Numbered from the stretch's first letter, positions 20,658-32,069 are shown. The stretch is DNA of 38,672 nt from Apostichopus californicus (GCA_020650975.1 JAIPMN010001518.1:1-38672), one strand, 5' to 3'. Notes: generated from the letters alone by a model not told the origin. Made by a program: numbers and translations.

Positions 20658-20996
20658 AACGTTTCCAACTGGGGGATGCCGTATACCTGAATTCTCCCTA
20701 CTACCCCGACGTCTACCCAGCTAACAACACCTGGACCTGGAGTGGATCCGGCGAGGAAGGCCTCGCGGCCTACATCGAATTTTACGAGTTTGACGTGGAG
20801 GAATATGTCGACTTTCTCTACATCGGATGTGGATTGGACCCCTCTGATGAAGACTCCATCCGGGCCGTCCTAACCGGCAGCGAAATCCCCGATCCAATCC
20901 TGCTAAACTGCTCGGATGTTTGGCTGAGGCTCGAGAGCGATGGAGAAGGCCAAAATTATGGTTACAGTGGTCTCCTCACTATTGTTGATCCAGTTG
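20658..20996 (+). CDS. Exon 13: CUB5 (two non-canonical cysteines)
   Basis: 339-nt phase 1-1 exon. LNSPYYPDVYPANNTWTWSG, YVDFLYIGCGLDP, VLTGSEIPDPILLNCSDVWL, RLESDGEGQNYGYSGLLTIV. Strong CUB pattern SPYYPDVYP...W and LESD..GYSG. Cysteines at YIGC and LNC sit close to where CUB4 has its pair, so a shared unusual disulphide is possible. Acceptor TTCAAAG at 20657. The donor is read as G|GTTAGT after 20996, which keeps phase 1 and gives the common 339-nt length. Confidence 0.92.
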
Positions 20997-21059
20997 GTTA
21001 GTATGTCGTGGACACCCTGTTTTAGAAAAGTGAATGTCCGAATGTAATGCTTTATATAT

Positions 21060-21270
21060 CAATTGCCTCTCTCCACCCAGGGGTTAAATGGGGTACCTGT
21101 GAGGTAACTTGTCATTGGGCGCAGTATATAACTGCTGCCGACTGGAGGGATTTTCTCTGGGACAGGTTATCATTGACCAGGGGTAATTATACCGTCTGTA
21201 AAGCGCTTTGAGACCCTTTTGCTGGTATAAAGCACTATATAAAAATCAAATATCATGATTATTATCATGT
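21060..21270 (+). mobile_element. SINE 3' half
   Basis: CTCCACCCAGGGGTTAAATG GGGTACC resembles the body of the 1095-1503 SINE, and TCTGTAAAGCGCTTTGAGAC with AGCACTATATAAAAATCAAA is its tail. The tRNA head is missing. Confidence 0.72.
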
Positions 21271-21985
21271 CTATTACATTTCTATGGTAGAATGTAAACA
21301 GTGTTGATCAAAATGAAATACCATCATCGGGTCAAAGTTCAGAGCAAAATCCATCACCATTGCGGAAAATAGGTATCAAAATAAATTAAGACAGACTTTA
21401 AAGGATTGAAAGCACATGTGGCCTGGCGGTGCCATATTTAGACTCGCTCGAGTCCTTTAGCCCTGTATGTGCGAGTAATGTTAAACCTCTGAAATCTCCC
21501 AAACGGAATAAGATGTTTTATTCGCTGGTTCGAGGAGTCTCTCTCTTGATGGCTGTTATCTTTACCACCCAGACTAAAGATGACAGTTGGGGTCACATAA
21601 GTACACAATATGCAAATCCCAGAGAGGATTAGTCACACTAACCTCGTAGCAGATGATAAAAAATAACGATAAAGCATAAGGTACCGGTTACTATGATAAT
21701 TACGTTCGACCCAAGACAGTACAGTATGTCACGCAGACATGAGGTAACATTGTTTTAGTCGCTGCTCCATCACCATGGTGATGATGATCTACATAATCAT
21801 GGTGACATGGTTCATCACATCACTCCAGAGGAGGCAAACCTGATAAAGACGTTTAACGGATAATATCACCTGTTGCATGTGATTTTATAAGATTATGATA
21901 TATTTTGTGTATTCCCCCCCAAAAATTGGAATCAAAACGACGGATGCATTTAACTGGATAGATAAAGAATTCAGAGTGTCTTGAT
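21271..21985. other. Rest of intron 13 before MITE, nothing recognised
   Basis: AT-rich with a small dyad around CATCACCATGGTGATGATG (21771-21790). The ORF at 21429-21632 has no recognisable similarity. Confidence 0.5.
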
Positions 21986-22147
21986 CAGACATGAGCTTTT
22001 TCCGTGAATTTGCGGAATATCCGTGATTTCTTTTCTACCTTGGGGACATAAACTATTATCCTAACACACTGTAGCATAAGCAAACTGGAGCCTATACAGC
22101 AATTTGCAAAGTTCCGTGATTTTTTTTTTACCACAGGCTCATACCTG
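21986..22147 (+). mobile_element. MITE copy 2 (6-bp target duplication CTTGAT)
   Basis: CAGACATGAGCTTTTTCCGT to GGCTCATACCTG, flanked by CTTGAT at 21980-21985 and 22148-22153. The palindrome is decayed (CCGTGAATTTGCGG). Confidence 0.92.
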
Positions 22148-22153
22148 CTTGAT

Positions 22154-22712
22154 TAATGTATTAGTTTCATGTATTTAGGACATGTGGTTTCTGACCTTCG
22201 CCAAGATATAAACCCATTCAACGTCCAATCAGGTCCTCTCTAAGTTCCAAGCTCTTTTACAGAACATTCTGTCTTTTTGTGTTAAGAGGCAGCAAAATGT
22301 GTATGAAGTTGGGCACGAGATATTGAAGGTTTTCATTTGATTGTGAAGATCACTTCTCAATGTGTCTTAAACCAGGAGTTGTATTTACCCATTCGTGGGA
22401 CTAGTCGTTTAAACTCTTCAACAGTCTCTGACTATGATGTCATTTCGAATAGGCAATGCACGAAAAGGCATCATTTTCTCATTTTTTTTCTTTCTAGTTT
22501 CAGAGTTATTTATAGTCAACAGCAAATACCAAATCAGAAAAATAGGAAATCAGAAAAAAAAAAAGGAAATGTTGTTTTGAAATTCCTGTTGCACTATTTT
22601 TTCAATGTTAATGTCTGTAACATCTGTCTGTCTTCAACCTCTCGTCCTGCCTCTCATCCTGCCTCTCGTCCTGCCTCTCCTACGGCCCTGACTACTTTTA
22701 TTTCTTTCTCAG
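22154..22712. other. Intron 13 right part, nothing recognised
   Basis: Contains a short CCTCTCGTCCTG triplication near 22637-22680 just upstream of the exon 14 polypyrimidine tract. No coding signal before 22713. Confidence 0.5.
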
Positions 22713-22799
22713 ATGAATGTGCTGTCCCTCCTGAGGTTTATCCGGAGAATGCTTGCGCATCCATTAAACTTTGTGAAGTGGAAGGAGAATTTATTTGTG
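22713..22799 (+). CDS. Exon 14: LDLa6, degenerate four-cysteine module
   Basis: 87-nt phase 1-1 exon, the shortest: DECAVPPEVYPENAC, ASIKLC, EVEGEFIC. Spacing C-x11-C-x5-C-x7-C. The DGSDE calcium signature is lost. Recognised as LDLa-derived only through its place in the alternation, the conserved x5 spacing and its resemblance to LDLa8. Acceptor CTCAG after a CT-rich tract; donor GTAAGG. Confidence 0.75.
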
Positions 22800-23210
22800 G
22801 TAAGGAACCTTTTCAGTCACCCTTCTGGTTTCTCCTTCTGGTAAATCCTTTAATCGCCACCAAATGGGGTAAAATTTGCCAAGTGGATGTCCAGCTGCCT
22901 TATGTAAAGAGAATAATTGATTACTGTTAATTTGGACAATTTTTTTGTGTGAATGATCTGTCAATTTTAGCTGAGAACGACATTGTTATATAATGACCTG
23001 ATGTGTCTAGAGCTTCAAATCATTATCGAAAAAATGGGAAGGAATCTGACACTGTCTTCTTGATATTTTGAGTAGATCGACAGCCCTCCCCCGCCCCTCA
23101 ACCTCCTCCACACCAAGTCCCGTGTAACCAGGGATCACACCCCACCCCCACCCAACCCAGAAAATGGCAGGGAAGGGTTTTCATGAGCAATTTGACTCTT
23201 TTGGCTTTAT

Positions 23211-23373
23211 CAGGCATGAGCTTTTTCCGCGAATTCGCGGAATATCCGTGATTTCTTTTCTACCTCGGAGACAAAAACTATTATCTTAACACATTGTAGC
23301 ATACGCAAACTGGAGCCTATACCGCATTTTTTGCAAAGTTCTGTGATTTTTTTTTACCCCAGGCTCATCCCTG
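23211..23373 (+). mobile_element. MITE copy 3 (6-bp target duplication CTTTAT)
   Basis: CAGGCATGAGCTTTTTCCGC to GGCTCATCCCTG, flanked by CTTTAT at 23205-23210 and 23374-23379; palindrome CCGCGAATTCGCGG intact. Confidence 0.94.
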
Positions 23374-23425
23374 CTTTATTCAGTAAAGAAATGGCTACAT
23401 AGGTATCGCCACCATTTAAGGGATG

Positions 23426-23497
23426 CATACTGTACCTCAGTTGGTAGAGCATTGGGCTTTAGACCCAGAGGTCACTGGTTCAAATCCCGTACTAGAC
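23426..23497 (+). repeat. tRNA-like sequence, probably pseudogene or SINE head
   Basis: TACCTCAGTTGGTAGAGC, anticodon arm TTGGG-CTTTAGA-CCCAG and GGTTCAAATCC look tRNA-like. The acceptor stem (CATACTG with ACTAGAC) does not pair, the D-stem has a G-to-C change and the loop anticodon would be TTA. Not a functional tRNA. Confidence 0.6.
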
Positions 23498-24555
23498 ATA
23501 AATTTCTCTGCTCTTTTCCATCTTTTGTTTGTAATATCTGAAGTCCCATATTTTGCCTTCTCCTGGACTTAGTGCTATGAAATAGTTGATATCTGGGAAC
23601 TCTGTATACATTCCAGTGGCATCTATTTCCCTGCCATTGACAAATTCCTTCGAACAAAACAGAAACAACAACAAGTTTTCGTATAAATGGGTTTAAAAAC
23701 AGCTGTGCACTATAGAACTTCCTCAACTTGAAAACACAAGGAAGTGGGGGAGAATTTGTTCCAAAAAGACAGGTGAAAAACCTGTGATGAACCCCGAAAA
23801 TACCCGAGGGACTTTTGACACATGTTTGCAAGTGTTCACCGTTTACCACACATTGCCAAAGGTATTTTCATGGGAAAATGTCTGGACAGCACAGAATACA
23901 GGTTTTCACAGGAATCTGTTACAACCTGTGGCAAGAAACCTGATGTATGTGGAAATGTGTGAGCTAGCCCTAGGACAGACAGGACTTTTGTGTGACACAG
24001 AATTTTCAAAGTTATGTTTTTTCCCGGCCCCTCCTTTTTCTTTGAGTTGGATTGTCACAGGTTTTCCAAGGGTTAGATACACACATTATGACACTTTGTA
24101 ACATGTGGCAGAGCACACAGGACGTTCACACACTCTTCCGTGTTTTAGATAGAAAGTGAGAACACAAGTAAGCCGTAAATTTTTTTCTCCTAAAAACAGA
24201 GGTTTACCGCACGTGTCGCTGTGTGTGTTCACCCGATGATAACCGGCAATCACAGGGGGGATTAGTCACAAGTGTATTTGGAAAGGGAATTAATAGGTCG
24301 GTATTCAAAATGACAAATCGCTGCACGCTTACGGGGATGTATAGCTTTCTTTTTTCTGTGAATAAAGACAAAACCATTTTCAGTATTTTTTAATTGGGAA
24401 AACAAAATAAATTTATAAAGCCTAAACTGCTAGTACACCCAGAAGCCGGACCAATATACAAAACACAGATTAACGGAGAAAGACCCATGTGGGAATTAGA
24501 TTTTATTTTTTGATTTAATGAATGACATATTTTTTCCTTTCTCCTCTTCGTAAAG
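23498..24555. other. Rest of intron 14, nothing recognised
   Basis: Several short ORFs on both strands, none with domain similarity. No repeat family recognised. Confidence 0.5.
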
Positions 24556-24894
24556 TTCCCCTCTCTTATGAGCCATATCCGGTTGTTACCACCAACTATC
24601 CATACCCGTACGATGATAACACGACCGCAACTGCTCTCTTGATCGCACCGGAGGGCTATCGCATTGTCCTAAACATCAGCGATTTCGCCCTCGAGGATGG
24701 TTTCGACTTCTTAGGCGTCGGGTTTGAACCCAATCCGACCTCCGAAGATTATGCGTCGGTACTCACGGGTAACGACCTGGATTTGCCCTACACTACCGTG
24801 ACACCCGGCAGGACGCTGAGCCTGAAATTCACAAGTGACGATGGAGTTGTAGACACAGGTTTCTACGGGCAAGCTTACATCATCCCAGAGGAAG
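24556..24894 (+). CDS. Exon 15: CUB6 (no cysteines)
   Basis: 339-nt phase 1-1 exon. TTNYPYPYDDNTTATALLIA, PEGYRIVLNISDFALEDGFD, FLGVGFEPNPTS, VLTGNDLDLPY, LKFTSDDGVVDTGFYGQAYI, ending PEEG. Complete CUB core with no cysteine; sequons NTT and NIS. Closest relative in the window is CUB8, sharing APxGYR, VLNI, FALE, FDFL, NPTS/DPTS and LTGN.LDLPY. Acceptor GTAAAG at 24551-24555. Confidence 0.92.
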
Positions 24895-25207
24895 GTAGGA
24901 TAATTTGTGAACTTTTGCCCGCCATGAGGTATATCTGTCCCGATAGATTTCATGTCCCATCTCTCATCTGTAGATGTCTGCTTGTGTAAACATAGCCCAG
25001 GCCACATAAGTTATCCGGTAAGATAAGTACTCTTGTAACTAATGAAGCCAAAACCTGAAGACTGTATCTGTATAGTCCCACTTAATCTTTGTTGAGTGGT
25101 ATTCATTGCACATACACATGTGTAGGAGCTATACTACTACTACTGGTCGAGTGAAGAAAAAACCGACAATGAAGAGTGAAATGCAAACACTGATAGCAAA
25201 GTGAGCT

Positions 25208-26113
25208 GTATGAGTACAGTAGTATGAATATGTATGAGTACAGTAGTTTGAATATGTATGAGTACAGTAGTATGAATATGTATGAGTACAGTAGTATGAA
25301 TATGTATGAGTACAGTAGTATGAATATGTATGAGTACAGTAGTATGAATATGTATGACTACAGTAGTATGAATATGTATGAGTACAGTAGTATGAATATG
25401 TATGAGTACAGTAGTATGAATATGTATGAGTACAGTAGTATGAATATGTATGAGTACAGTAGTATGAATATGTATGACTACAGTAGTATGAATATGTATG
25501 AGTACAGTAGTATGAATATGTATGACTACAGTAGTATGAATATGTATGAGTACAGTAGTATGAATATGTATGAGTACAGTAGTATGAATATGTATGAGTA
25601 CAGTAGTATGAATATGTATGAGTACAGTAGTATGAATATGCTTGAGTACAGTAGTATGAATATGTATGAGTACAGTAGTATGAATATGTATGAGTACAGT
25701 AGTATGAATATGTATGAGTACAGTAGTATGAATATGTATGACTACAGTAGTATGAATATGTATGAGTACAGTAGTATGAATATGTATGACTACAGTAGTA
25801 TGAATATGTATTAGTACAGTAGTATGAATATGTATGACTACAGTAGTGTGAATATGCTTGAGTACAGTAGTATGAATATGTATGACTACAGTAGTATGAA
25901 TATGTATGAGTACAGTAGTATGAATATGTATGAGTACAGTAGTATGAATATGTATGAGTACAGTAGTATGAATATGTATGACTACAGTAGTATGAATATG
26001 TATGACTACAGTAGTATGAATATGTATGTGTACAGTAGTATGAATATGTTTGAGTACAGTAGTATGTATATGTATGAGTACAGTAGTATGAATATGTATG
26101 AGTACAGTATGCA
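25208..26113. repeat. 24-bp minisatellite, ~38 copies
   Basis: Unit TATGAGTACAGTAGTATGAA TATG with few variants (GAGTAC or GACTAC; TATG or CTTG). As 24 is a multiple of 3, both strands stay open: MNMYEYSS on +, IHIHTTVL on -. No exon context, so not coding. Confidence 0.96.
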
Positions 26114-26709
26114 TTTATTTCAGGGAGACTGACTTGTACATGCAGAATTGGGCAATCTTAAGAGTTGTTACTGGGCCAGGTTTCTATCGGCAAAAACTTT
26201 CAAGTAATGGATCTGTGAGAAGAATTAATAATTCACAGTCGCCACATGATTAGCAAAAGTCTGGAAAAAGAAGGGTAAACTAGGGGGGGAAGCTGACACT
26301 TTCTGTGTCTTGAAAGTCCTTGAAGTTTAGTCTGGAAAAGTGAGGGAAAAACTCCTTATTTGTATATGACTGATACGCAAGCAAGTTCAAAACAAAGTTA
26401 ACGGCATAAATTAAACTGTGGTGAAAATATACAGCTTTCAGCATGTTAAGTTTGGGGTTCATGACTCTTTGAAGGATCCCTCCTCTCTCAACAATACTAA
26501 CAAACCAATTGTGTTAGGCTGCAAGAATACCAGTTGCTGGGCTTACTAACGGTAGCCTAACATTAAGTCATCAGTAGTGTGTAGGCTTCATAAACCATAA
26601 GACGTGTTTATATCTTCTCATACATATTATACAAGGGTTTAATCCTATACTCTCGGCTCTTGTGATGATCTTTCTCTGTCGTGTCATTTTGTCTGCATAA
26701 ACACATGAA
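26114..26709. other. Intron 15 middle part, nothing recognised
   Basis: AT-rich sequence between the 24-bp array and the LINE fragment. Confidence 0.5.
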
Positions 26710-27035
26710 ATGTTTGGAGAACGTTTAAACTCATATATATATATTTCTATTAGCGATTTGGAGCTTCATCGATTGAGTATTATCGTGTCTGCTTACTTCT
26801 GCTTACTTCGTTCCTCCAACAAACTGTATTTAACTGTTCCTAAACCACGCTTGAAGACCTATGGTTACAGAAGCTTCGAATACTCTGGGTCTTATCTCTG
26901 GAACAAGTTACCATTTTTCACTTGTTCTTTTGTAAATTAATTTACTTTCTTTGTAAAGCGCCTTGAGCAGTGACTTTTGTTTACTGAATTGGCGCTATAT
27001 AAGTCTCATTTATTATTATTATATTATTATTATTA
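26710..27035 (+). mobile_element. LINE 3' fragment with GCGCTATATAAG tail
   Basis: The frame gives LYLTVPKPRLKTYGYRSFEY SGSYLWNKLP, the RT C-terminal R-RSF-Y-x-LWN-LP motif, then TGTAAAGCGCCTTGAGCAGT, GGCGCTATATAAGTCTCATT and a TTA repeat tail. 5' truncated. Confidence 0.82.
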
Positions 27036-27414
27036 TTATATACGTATTTGATTTGAATAACTTGAATAACTACTGCTATAAAACCTAGAAAGTGCTTCCA
27101 AATGATATAAAAACTGTTAAAATCTTATGTAACGTTTAAGTGCAAACTAAAAGCCCACCTAATTGAAAACTACGCTGACTGAGTATTGAATATCTCATGT
27201 TGATTTTGCTCTACTCTTAATTGTTACCTTCTTTCATTGTTATTTGTTATTTTTTGGTCGCTAGCTCGATAAACTACTATTGTTTTTTCTAGTGTCCTGT
27301 TTATACTTTACCACTTTGTTGTATTGTTCTTATGTATAGACGAAATAAATGAAATGAAAAAAATGAAATATGAGGTACCAAATATGATATTTTTGTAATT
27401 TTCTTTACTTTCAG

Positions 27415-27507
27415 CTGTTTTGTTCTGTGATGGATATGAGGTTGAGCCAGAGAAGATATGCAACTACATTTGGGACTGTAGTGATGGCAGCGACGAAGCC
27501 TACTGCG
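27415..27507 (+). CDS. Exon 16: LDLa7, four-cysteine LDLa-like module
   Basis: 93-nt phase 1-1 exon: LFCDGYEVEPEKIC, NYIWDC, SDGSDEAYC. Spacing C-x10-C-x5-C-x8-C. A perfect C-terminal LDLa half with SDGSDE, and no C1 or C3. Very similar to LDLa9. Acceptor TTTCAG, donor GTGAG. Confidence 0.9.
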
Positions 27508-27586
27508 GTGAGAATGTTTAATAGTCAGACTGCAAAATTACTTTAAAAATACCAAGCAAAAAAAAATTATTTCGATTGTCCATCTC

Positions 27587-27750
27587 CAGGCATAAGCTTT
27601 TTCCACGAATTCGCGGAGTATCCGTGATTTCTTTTCTACCTCAGGGACAAAAACTATTATCCTAACACACTGTAGCATACGCAAATTGGAGCCTATACCG
27701 AAATTTTTGCAAAGTTCCGTGATTTTTTTTTAACCCCAGGCTCATCCCTG
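27587..27750 (+). mobile_element. MITE copy 4 (6-bp target duplication CATCTC)
   Basis: CAGGCATAAGCTTTTTCCAC to GGCTCATCCCTG, flanked by CATCTC at 27581-27586 and 27751-27756. Lies 79 bp after the exon 16 donor. Confidence 0.94.
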
Positions 27751-27756
27751 CATCTC

Positions 27757-28288
27757 AATGGTCCCATTCCTTCATTTTGTAGTACTGCAACAACCTGCTG
27801 AGACTCCACCCATCCTCCACTCCTGCCTGTCCCCCTCCACCCCACCCTTCCCCTCCCCAATAGGTAAGAGGTGGATTGGCCTACTGGTATACTGGCTCCA
27901 CGGAGCTGAAATGTGACGCTGATGTCCCCTTGGTCGTGAGAGGTGTTAGTTTCCTCCCAAGATCCAAATACTCCAGTCGTTTCAAGGTGACAACAGAGCC
28001 AACGTTTAGACCACTGGATCTGGAAGCAATGTATGCCCCTCCACCATTCCCCTCTTGCCCTAGTGGTCATCACAATTAATGAATATTCATCACCCCTCGC
28101 AACACATTTCATTACTCACAGTGAGTCCTAACCCTTACCATGAGATACTACTTTTCCTCAGCTATTTCTTTATACCCAGAAGACATTTGTACATGGCTGA
28201 ATTCCCCCATAATATAAAACCATGTGGCCTTTTTAACTTTGCATTTTGGTAATTTCTGTCGTTGTCCTTTATATCTGTCTTCCAAAAG
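27757..28288. other. Rest of intron 16, nothing recognised
   Basis: A CT-rich tract at 27822-27860; an ORF at 27876-28079 has no recognisable similarity. Confidence 0.5.
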
Positions 28289-28627
28289 ATCCTGTACCCG
28301 CTGGAGGAAGTGACATAACAGCCTCCCCCGGCTATCCCGAGGAGGATTACCCGAACAACGCCACCATCGTCTGGTCCTTCACCGGGGAGCCCGCCTCGAG
28401 ATTCACCGTCAAGGTCATAGACCTGGAGACGGAAGAGGATTATGACTTCTTGAACATCGGTTACGGGCGCGATCCATACGATGCCAGCACACTTCTGGCA
28501 AGCTTCTCAGGGTCAGAGTTACCAGAAGAAGCGGTCGTCACCCCTGGCAACCTGCTCTGGGTATCATTAGTCACTGATGAGGCTTTCAATTTCAGAGGAT
28601 TTCTTCTGAACATCAGCCTCCAAGCCT
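28289..28627 (+). CDS. Exon 17: CUB7 (no cysteines)
   Basis: 339-nt phase 1-1 exon: ASPGYPEEDYPNNATIVWSF, IDLETEEDYDFLNIGYGRDP, FSGSELPEEAVVTPGNLLWV, SLVTDEAFNFRGFLLNI. Textbook CUB landmarks SPGYP, YDFLNIG, GSELP and TD...F.GF, with no cysteine. Acidic residues at the Ca2+ positions are retained. Closest to CUB9. Donor T|GTAAG after QAC-type codon start, phase 1. Confidence 0.94.
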
Positions 28628-29607
28628 GTAAGTTTAGATGGTTCCGTCTCAAGATATTTTGCAGGTGCTCATATATAGAGTGTTAAACCGACGGGAATTG
28701 GTACCAGCGGCATAGGGCCCAGGGGAATGAGAGGTGGCCGCCCCTGAGCCTGAGAGGGCCCCAGGCCTAAAAGAAACAATGCAAACAGTACATTGCGTTC
28801 CTGAATCGACAGGTTCTATATTTCAAGGAAAATATAAAGGAGACCGTAAACACATTTGCTCGATCCACTTGCTTTATGGGCTATAGCTAATCTTTGGGTC
28901 CCCCCCTCCTGGGCTCACAGTTAATTGATATGGCACTGAATAGTAACTGTTTCAAAAGTGCAAACAACAGGAGTGACCATTCTTGGACTTTTTAGCATAG
29001 TTGGGTTAAATACGAATGTGCAACTAGGATATAAAAAAACAAAAGTTAAATTATTGCAACCTCATTGGCCAGTCTTTTCAACTTCTCAGTTTCATCTTTG
29101 GTCAAGATGTAAGATACTGAAATTTAAAAAGTTTTCTTTTGCACTTGGAAAAGTGTAAATGTGAAATTATTTATTATAATGAATGCAAACTTCAAGGCAA
29201 CTAGATGATAAATTATTTTAAAATAGTCTTACTTGCATTCATGAAATATTACCAAGAACATCAATAGCAGGGTTTACCTCAAATTAAAAAGTAATTAAGC
29301 TAATTAATTTTCCCAGCTAAAAGTAAATACATTTTCAGATTTTGATATCTCTTTAATTATGTAAACATAAACAGTAAGGAAAACTTGGCGGACCATTTTT
29401 TTTTTCAAGTTGTGTTTTCTCTAGATTTCAAAATTACGACTTTCTTCGTCTCAAAATGTTAATCCGGAAATTTCGACCGATTTCAGGATTAGTGGCAGAA
29501 ATTTCCATGCAGAAAGCTTTTTCCTCGTTCTGATGAGTTTTGCATCATGTATAAAGTTCCACTTTAAAAATGTCTCTACCTCCCCATTTGTGTTTTTTTT
29601 TCGTCAG
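28628..29607. other. Intron 17, nothing recognised
   Basis: AT-rich with a GC-rich patch near 28700-28770 (GAGGTGGCCGCCCCTGAGCC), possibly old repeat debris. The following intron 29701-30217 is also featureless. Confidence 0.5.
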
Positions 29608-29700
29608 CTGAACGTGGCTGCAATGTGTCGGAAGATCTACCCGCTCAGTCGGTCTGCGGTGCTCTGCTGTTCTGCGAGATTAATCAAACCATAGAGTGCA
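29608..29700 (+). CDS. Exon 18: LDLa8, degenerate four-cysteine module
   Basis: 93-nt phase 1-1 exon: ERGCNVSEDLPAQSVC, GALLFC, EINQTIEC. Spacing C-x11-C-x5-C-x7-C equals LDLa6, including the shortened last loop and missing DGSDE. Two sequons (NVS, NQT). Acceptor GTCAG after a T-rich tract; donor GTAAG. Confidence 0.75.
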
Positions 29701-30217
29701 GTAAGTAAAAAATACTTGGTATGGCTGTCGGCTTCTGCTTTTCTTTTCTTCGTTTCTTTATTGATATTTTGTATATCGCTTTCGGCGAGAACCCTGGAAG
29801 GATTTGAAGATTCGAAGCAAAAACATTTTGACTCAAGCTTAAAGAACATTTTTTGGACACGATGGATGCACCTGTAGTGATTTCTCGTAAAGGTCTCTGT
29901 ACAGTTTAGATTTGAACTCTTAGTGCAAGATCAAATGCTGGTCAAAACAGTAAAGAAGAAAGCAATTTCCTGATCCTTCTTGTATTGATAATCGTTAAGG
30001 AAAGTTTGTAAAATAGCTTCATCAGATGTGTTTTGGTCTCGGGGGTAAGTTTCTATCGACACCGGTGATGTTATTTCAGCAAAGAGGGAACTCCCCTCCT
30101 TGTGGTCTATGCTCCTAGTCTGTCAAGCGCTAAATCCCAAGGACTACAGTGTTTGTAACATGTCCGATTGCAATATTTGACGCAACCTAATATCATATTT
30201 TTTTTTCTCATTTTCAG

Positions 30218-30556
30218 ACTATGTTTCAGAGGAACCACAGTCGGTGTCCAGTCCTAACTTTCCCGATGTCTACGATGACTTGTCCGAAATAAGAAGCGTC
30301 TTTGTTGCTCCAGACGGCTACCGACTAGTCCTCAACATCACAGAGTTTGCTCTAGAAGAGGAGTTTGACTTCCTGTATGTGGGCAACGAAGTGGACCCGA
30401 CTTCCACAGACTTTGAAAGAAGTCTCACAGGAAACTCGTTAGATCTACCCTATGTTTTTATGTCCGAGGGAAATACGCTGGTGACGTTGTTCTACACCGA
30501 TGATGCAATCGGTGACAGTGGTTACTATGGCAATGTCTATGCCATTTCTGAAGAAG
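30218..30556 (+). CDS. Exon 19: CUB8 (no cysteines)
   Basis: 339-nt phase 1-1 exon: SVSSPNFPDVYDDLSEIRSV, APDGYRLVLNITEFALEEEF, DFLYVGNEVDPTS, LTGNSLDLPYV, TDDAIGDSGYYGNVYAISEE. Good CUB pattern (SPNFPDVY), no cysteine, sequon NIT. Paralogue of CUB6. Acceptor TTTTCAG; donor GTATGT. Confidence 0.92.
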
Positions 30557-31976
30557 GTATGTTCCGCATACACCGTCTCCTCCTACTGTAATGTAGTATG
30601 TAGTTATATCCCCATCATGTTACTTTAAACATGTGCTTACATGCCTCTTTGTCTTAAGAGTATACTTGCTTCCTGTTCCCAAGTTTATTCACCCTACACC
30701 CACATCATATTCGTAGAAGCCCCCTTTGTCTTAATTCCATGAAATATTCATGCTTAACCACAGATGACAACCTGTTGCATCTCATGTGTATTACAAATGT
30801 GGTTAGTCATAGCCATCTCCTATGTGCCTTAGTAATTATAAGTAAAAGACTCTGTGACCAAGAGTTTATGTCACAGAGAGGTTATTGCCCCATTCACAGG
30901 AAGTTGTAATGACTTAAATACTGTAGTTTCTTAGTATGGAAGAAGACTAGCATTCCAGACTTCAGAGAGTGTAGTTCAGATACTCTCTGGCAATTATATC
31001 GCCACACAGAATAAATAAAGCTTATATTCTACAATTGTATCTTTTTCTGGAGTTTCTCTTTATCTGCTGTTAATTCTACTTATTTAATAACAGAGCCCTG
31101 AACTAATGGAGCCGGAGCACCCCAACTTAACACTACTAACACGCCCCCTCCTGCCTCCATTGGATATCGCACATAGCTAAAACCATCTACAAACAGTGAT
31201 AGCATATGTGTGAAGAAGAAAGAAAACATTACAGGGAAAAAATTTAGCGTACAATTTTGCAATGCAAATTTCAATATCAATCTACAGCAGCTCGAATGTG
31301 CCATCCAGGAAAGAACATCTTTCCCGCAAAAAGTTCATAATCGAGAAATGTACAGATACTAAGATGTAATATCTTGTTAAAAAGAAGGAAAAAAAGTTCA
31401 GAAATGTGATGCATTTTGTTTTTGCTTTTTTCAGCAAATTCTTAAAATGTTACATGGCAGTGTTACTTTTTGTCAGTTTCATTTTCAACAACTTCAATCA
31501 AAGTGTTAATGTGTTTGCAAGTTGTATACAATTTTTCACATCTTTCTGAAAGATGTTGAATCGACAATAATTATTATGTCATTTTTAACAATTTTCTGCA
31601 AAATGTTAAATTGTTGACATTTTTGAAATGTGCAATTTGACAATTGTTTGAAAATATTTTGATCTGTGATGACTTATTACAATCTCATCATTTTAAAAGT
31701 TATCTGAAAAAAAAAAACTTATTAGGGTTTAGATCGTTTCAACTCGATGGCACTTGTAAGCTACCGTTACAATGAGTTAATACAAGCTAATACTAATATG
31801 TACTTGAATAAATGTTGTAGATTAAGCTAAATTCATTCACCTGTCTCCCTTTACATTTCTCTCCTATAAAATACATTAATAAGTCAAACTCGTTTTTAAA
31901 ATTGTCTACTAAAAATGCCAAATGCCGCCTCAAGGTGCTCAAAACTCCTTGTTCCAATTTTTCCCCTTCTTTCCAG
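30557..31976. other. Intron 19, nothing recognised
   Basis: AT-rich. Between about 31480 and 31640 loosely repeated TTTCTGAAAGATGTTGAAT-like phrases hint at an old tandem repeat. Confidence 0.45.
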
Positions 31977-32069
31977 AAATCTTTGTCTGTGATGGCGAGA
32001 CTATTGCCCCCGAGGATCTGTGCAACTATGAATGGCACTGTCGAGATGGCAGCGATGAAGAGGACTGTG
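31977..32069 (+). CDS. Exon 20: LDLa9, four-cysteine LDLa-like module
   Basis: 93-nt phase 1-1 exon: FVCDGETIAPEDLC, NYEWHC, RDGSDEEDC. Spacing C-x10-C-x5-C-x8-C, as LDLa7. Strong RDGSDE calcium signature despite absent C1 and C3. Acceptor TTTCCAG, donor GTAAG. Confidence 0.9.

Noticed and set aside
22337-22712. N-terminal extension of the LDLa6 exon by the upstream open frame
   Set aside because: A clear TTTCTTTCTCAG acceptor precedes the module and phase matches other exons; upstream residues are low complexity.
23426-23497. Functional tRNA gene
   Set aside because: Acceptor arms do not pair, D-stem is altered and the apparent anticodon TTA would read a stop codon.
25208-26113. CRISPR-like regular repeat array
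   Set aside because: Units are directly contiguous with no unique spacers, and the surroundings are eukaryotic introns.
25140-26114. 324-residue minus-strand ORF (IHIHTTVL repeats) and matching + strand ORFs (MNMYEYSS)
   Set aside because: Produced by a 24-bp minisatellite whose unit is a multiple of three; no splice context or family similarity.
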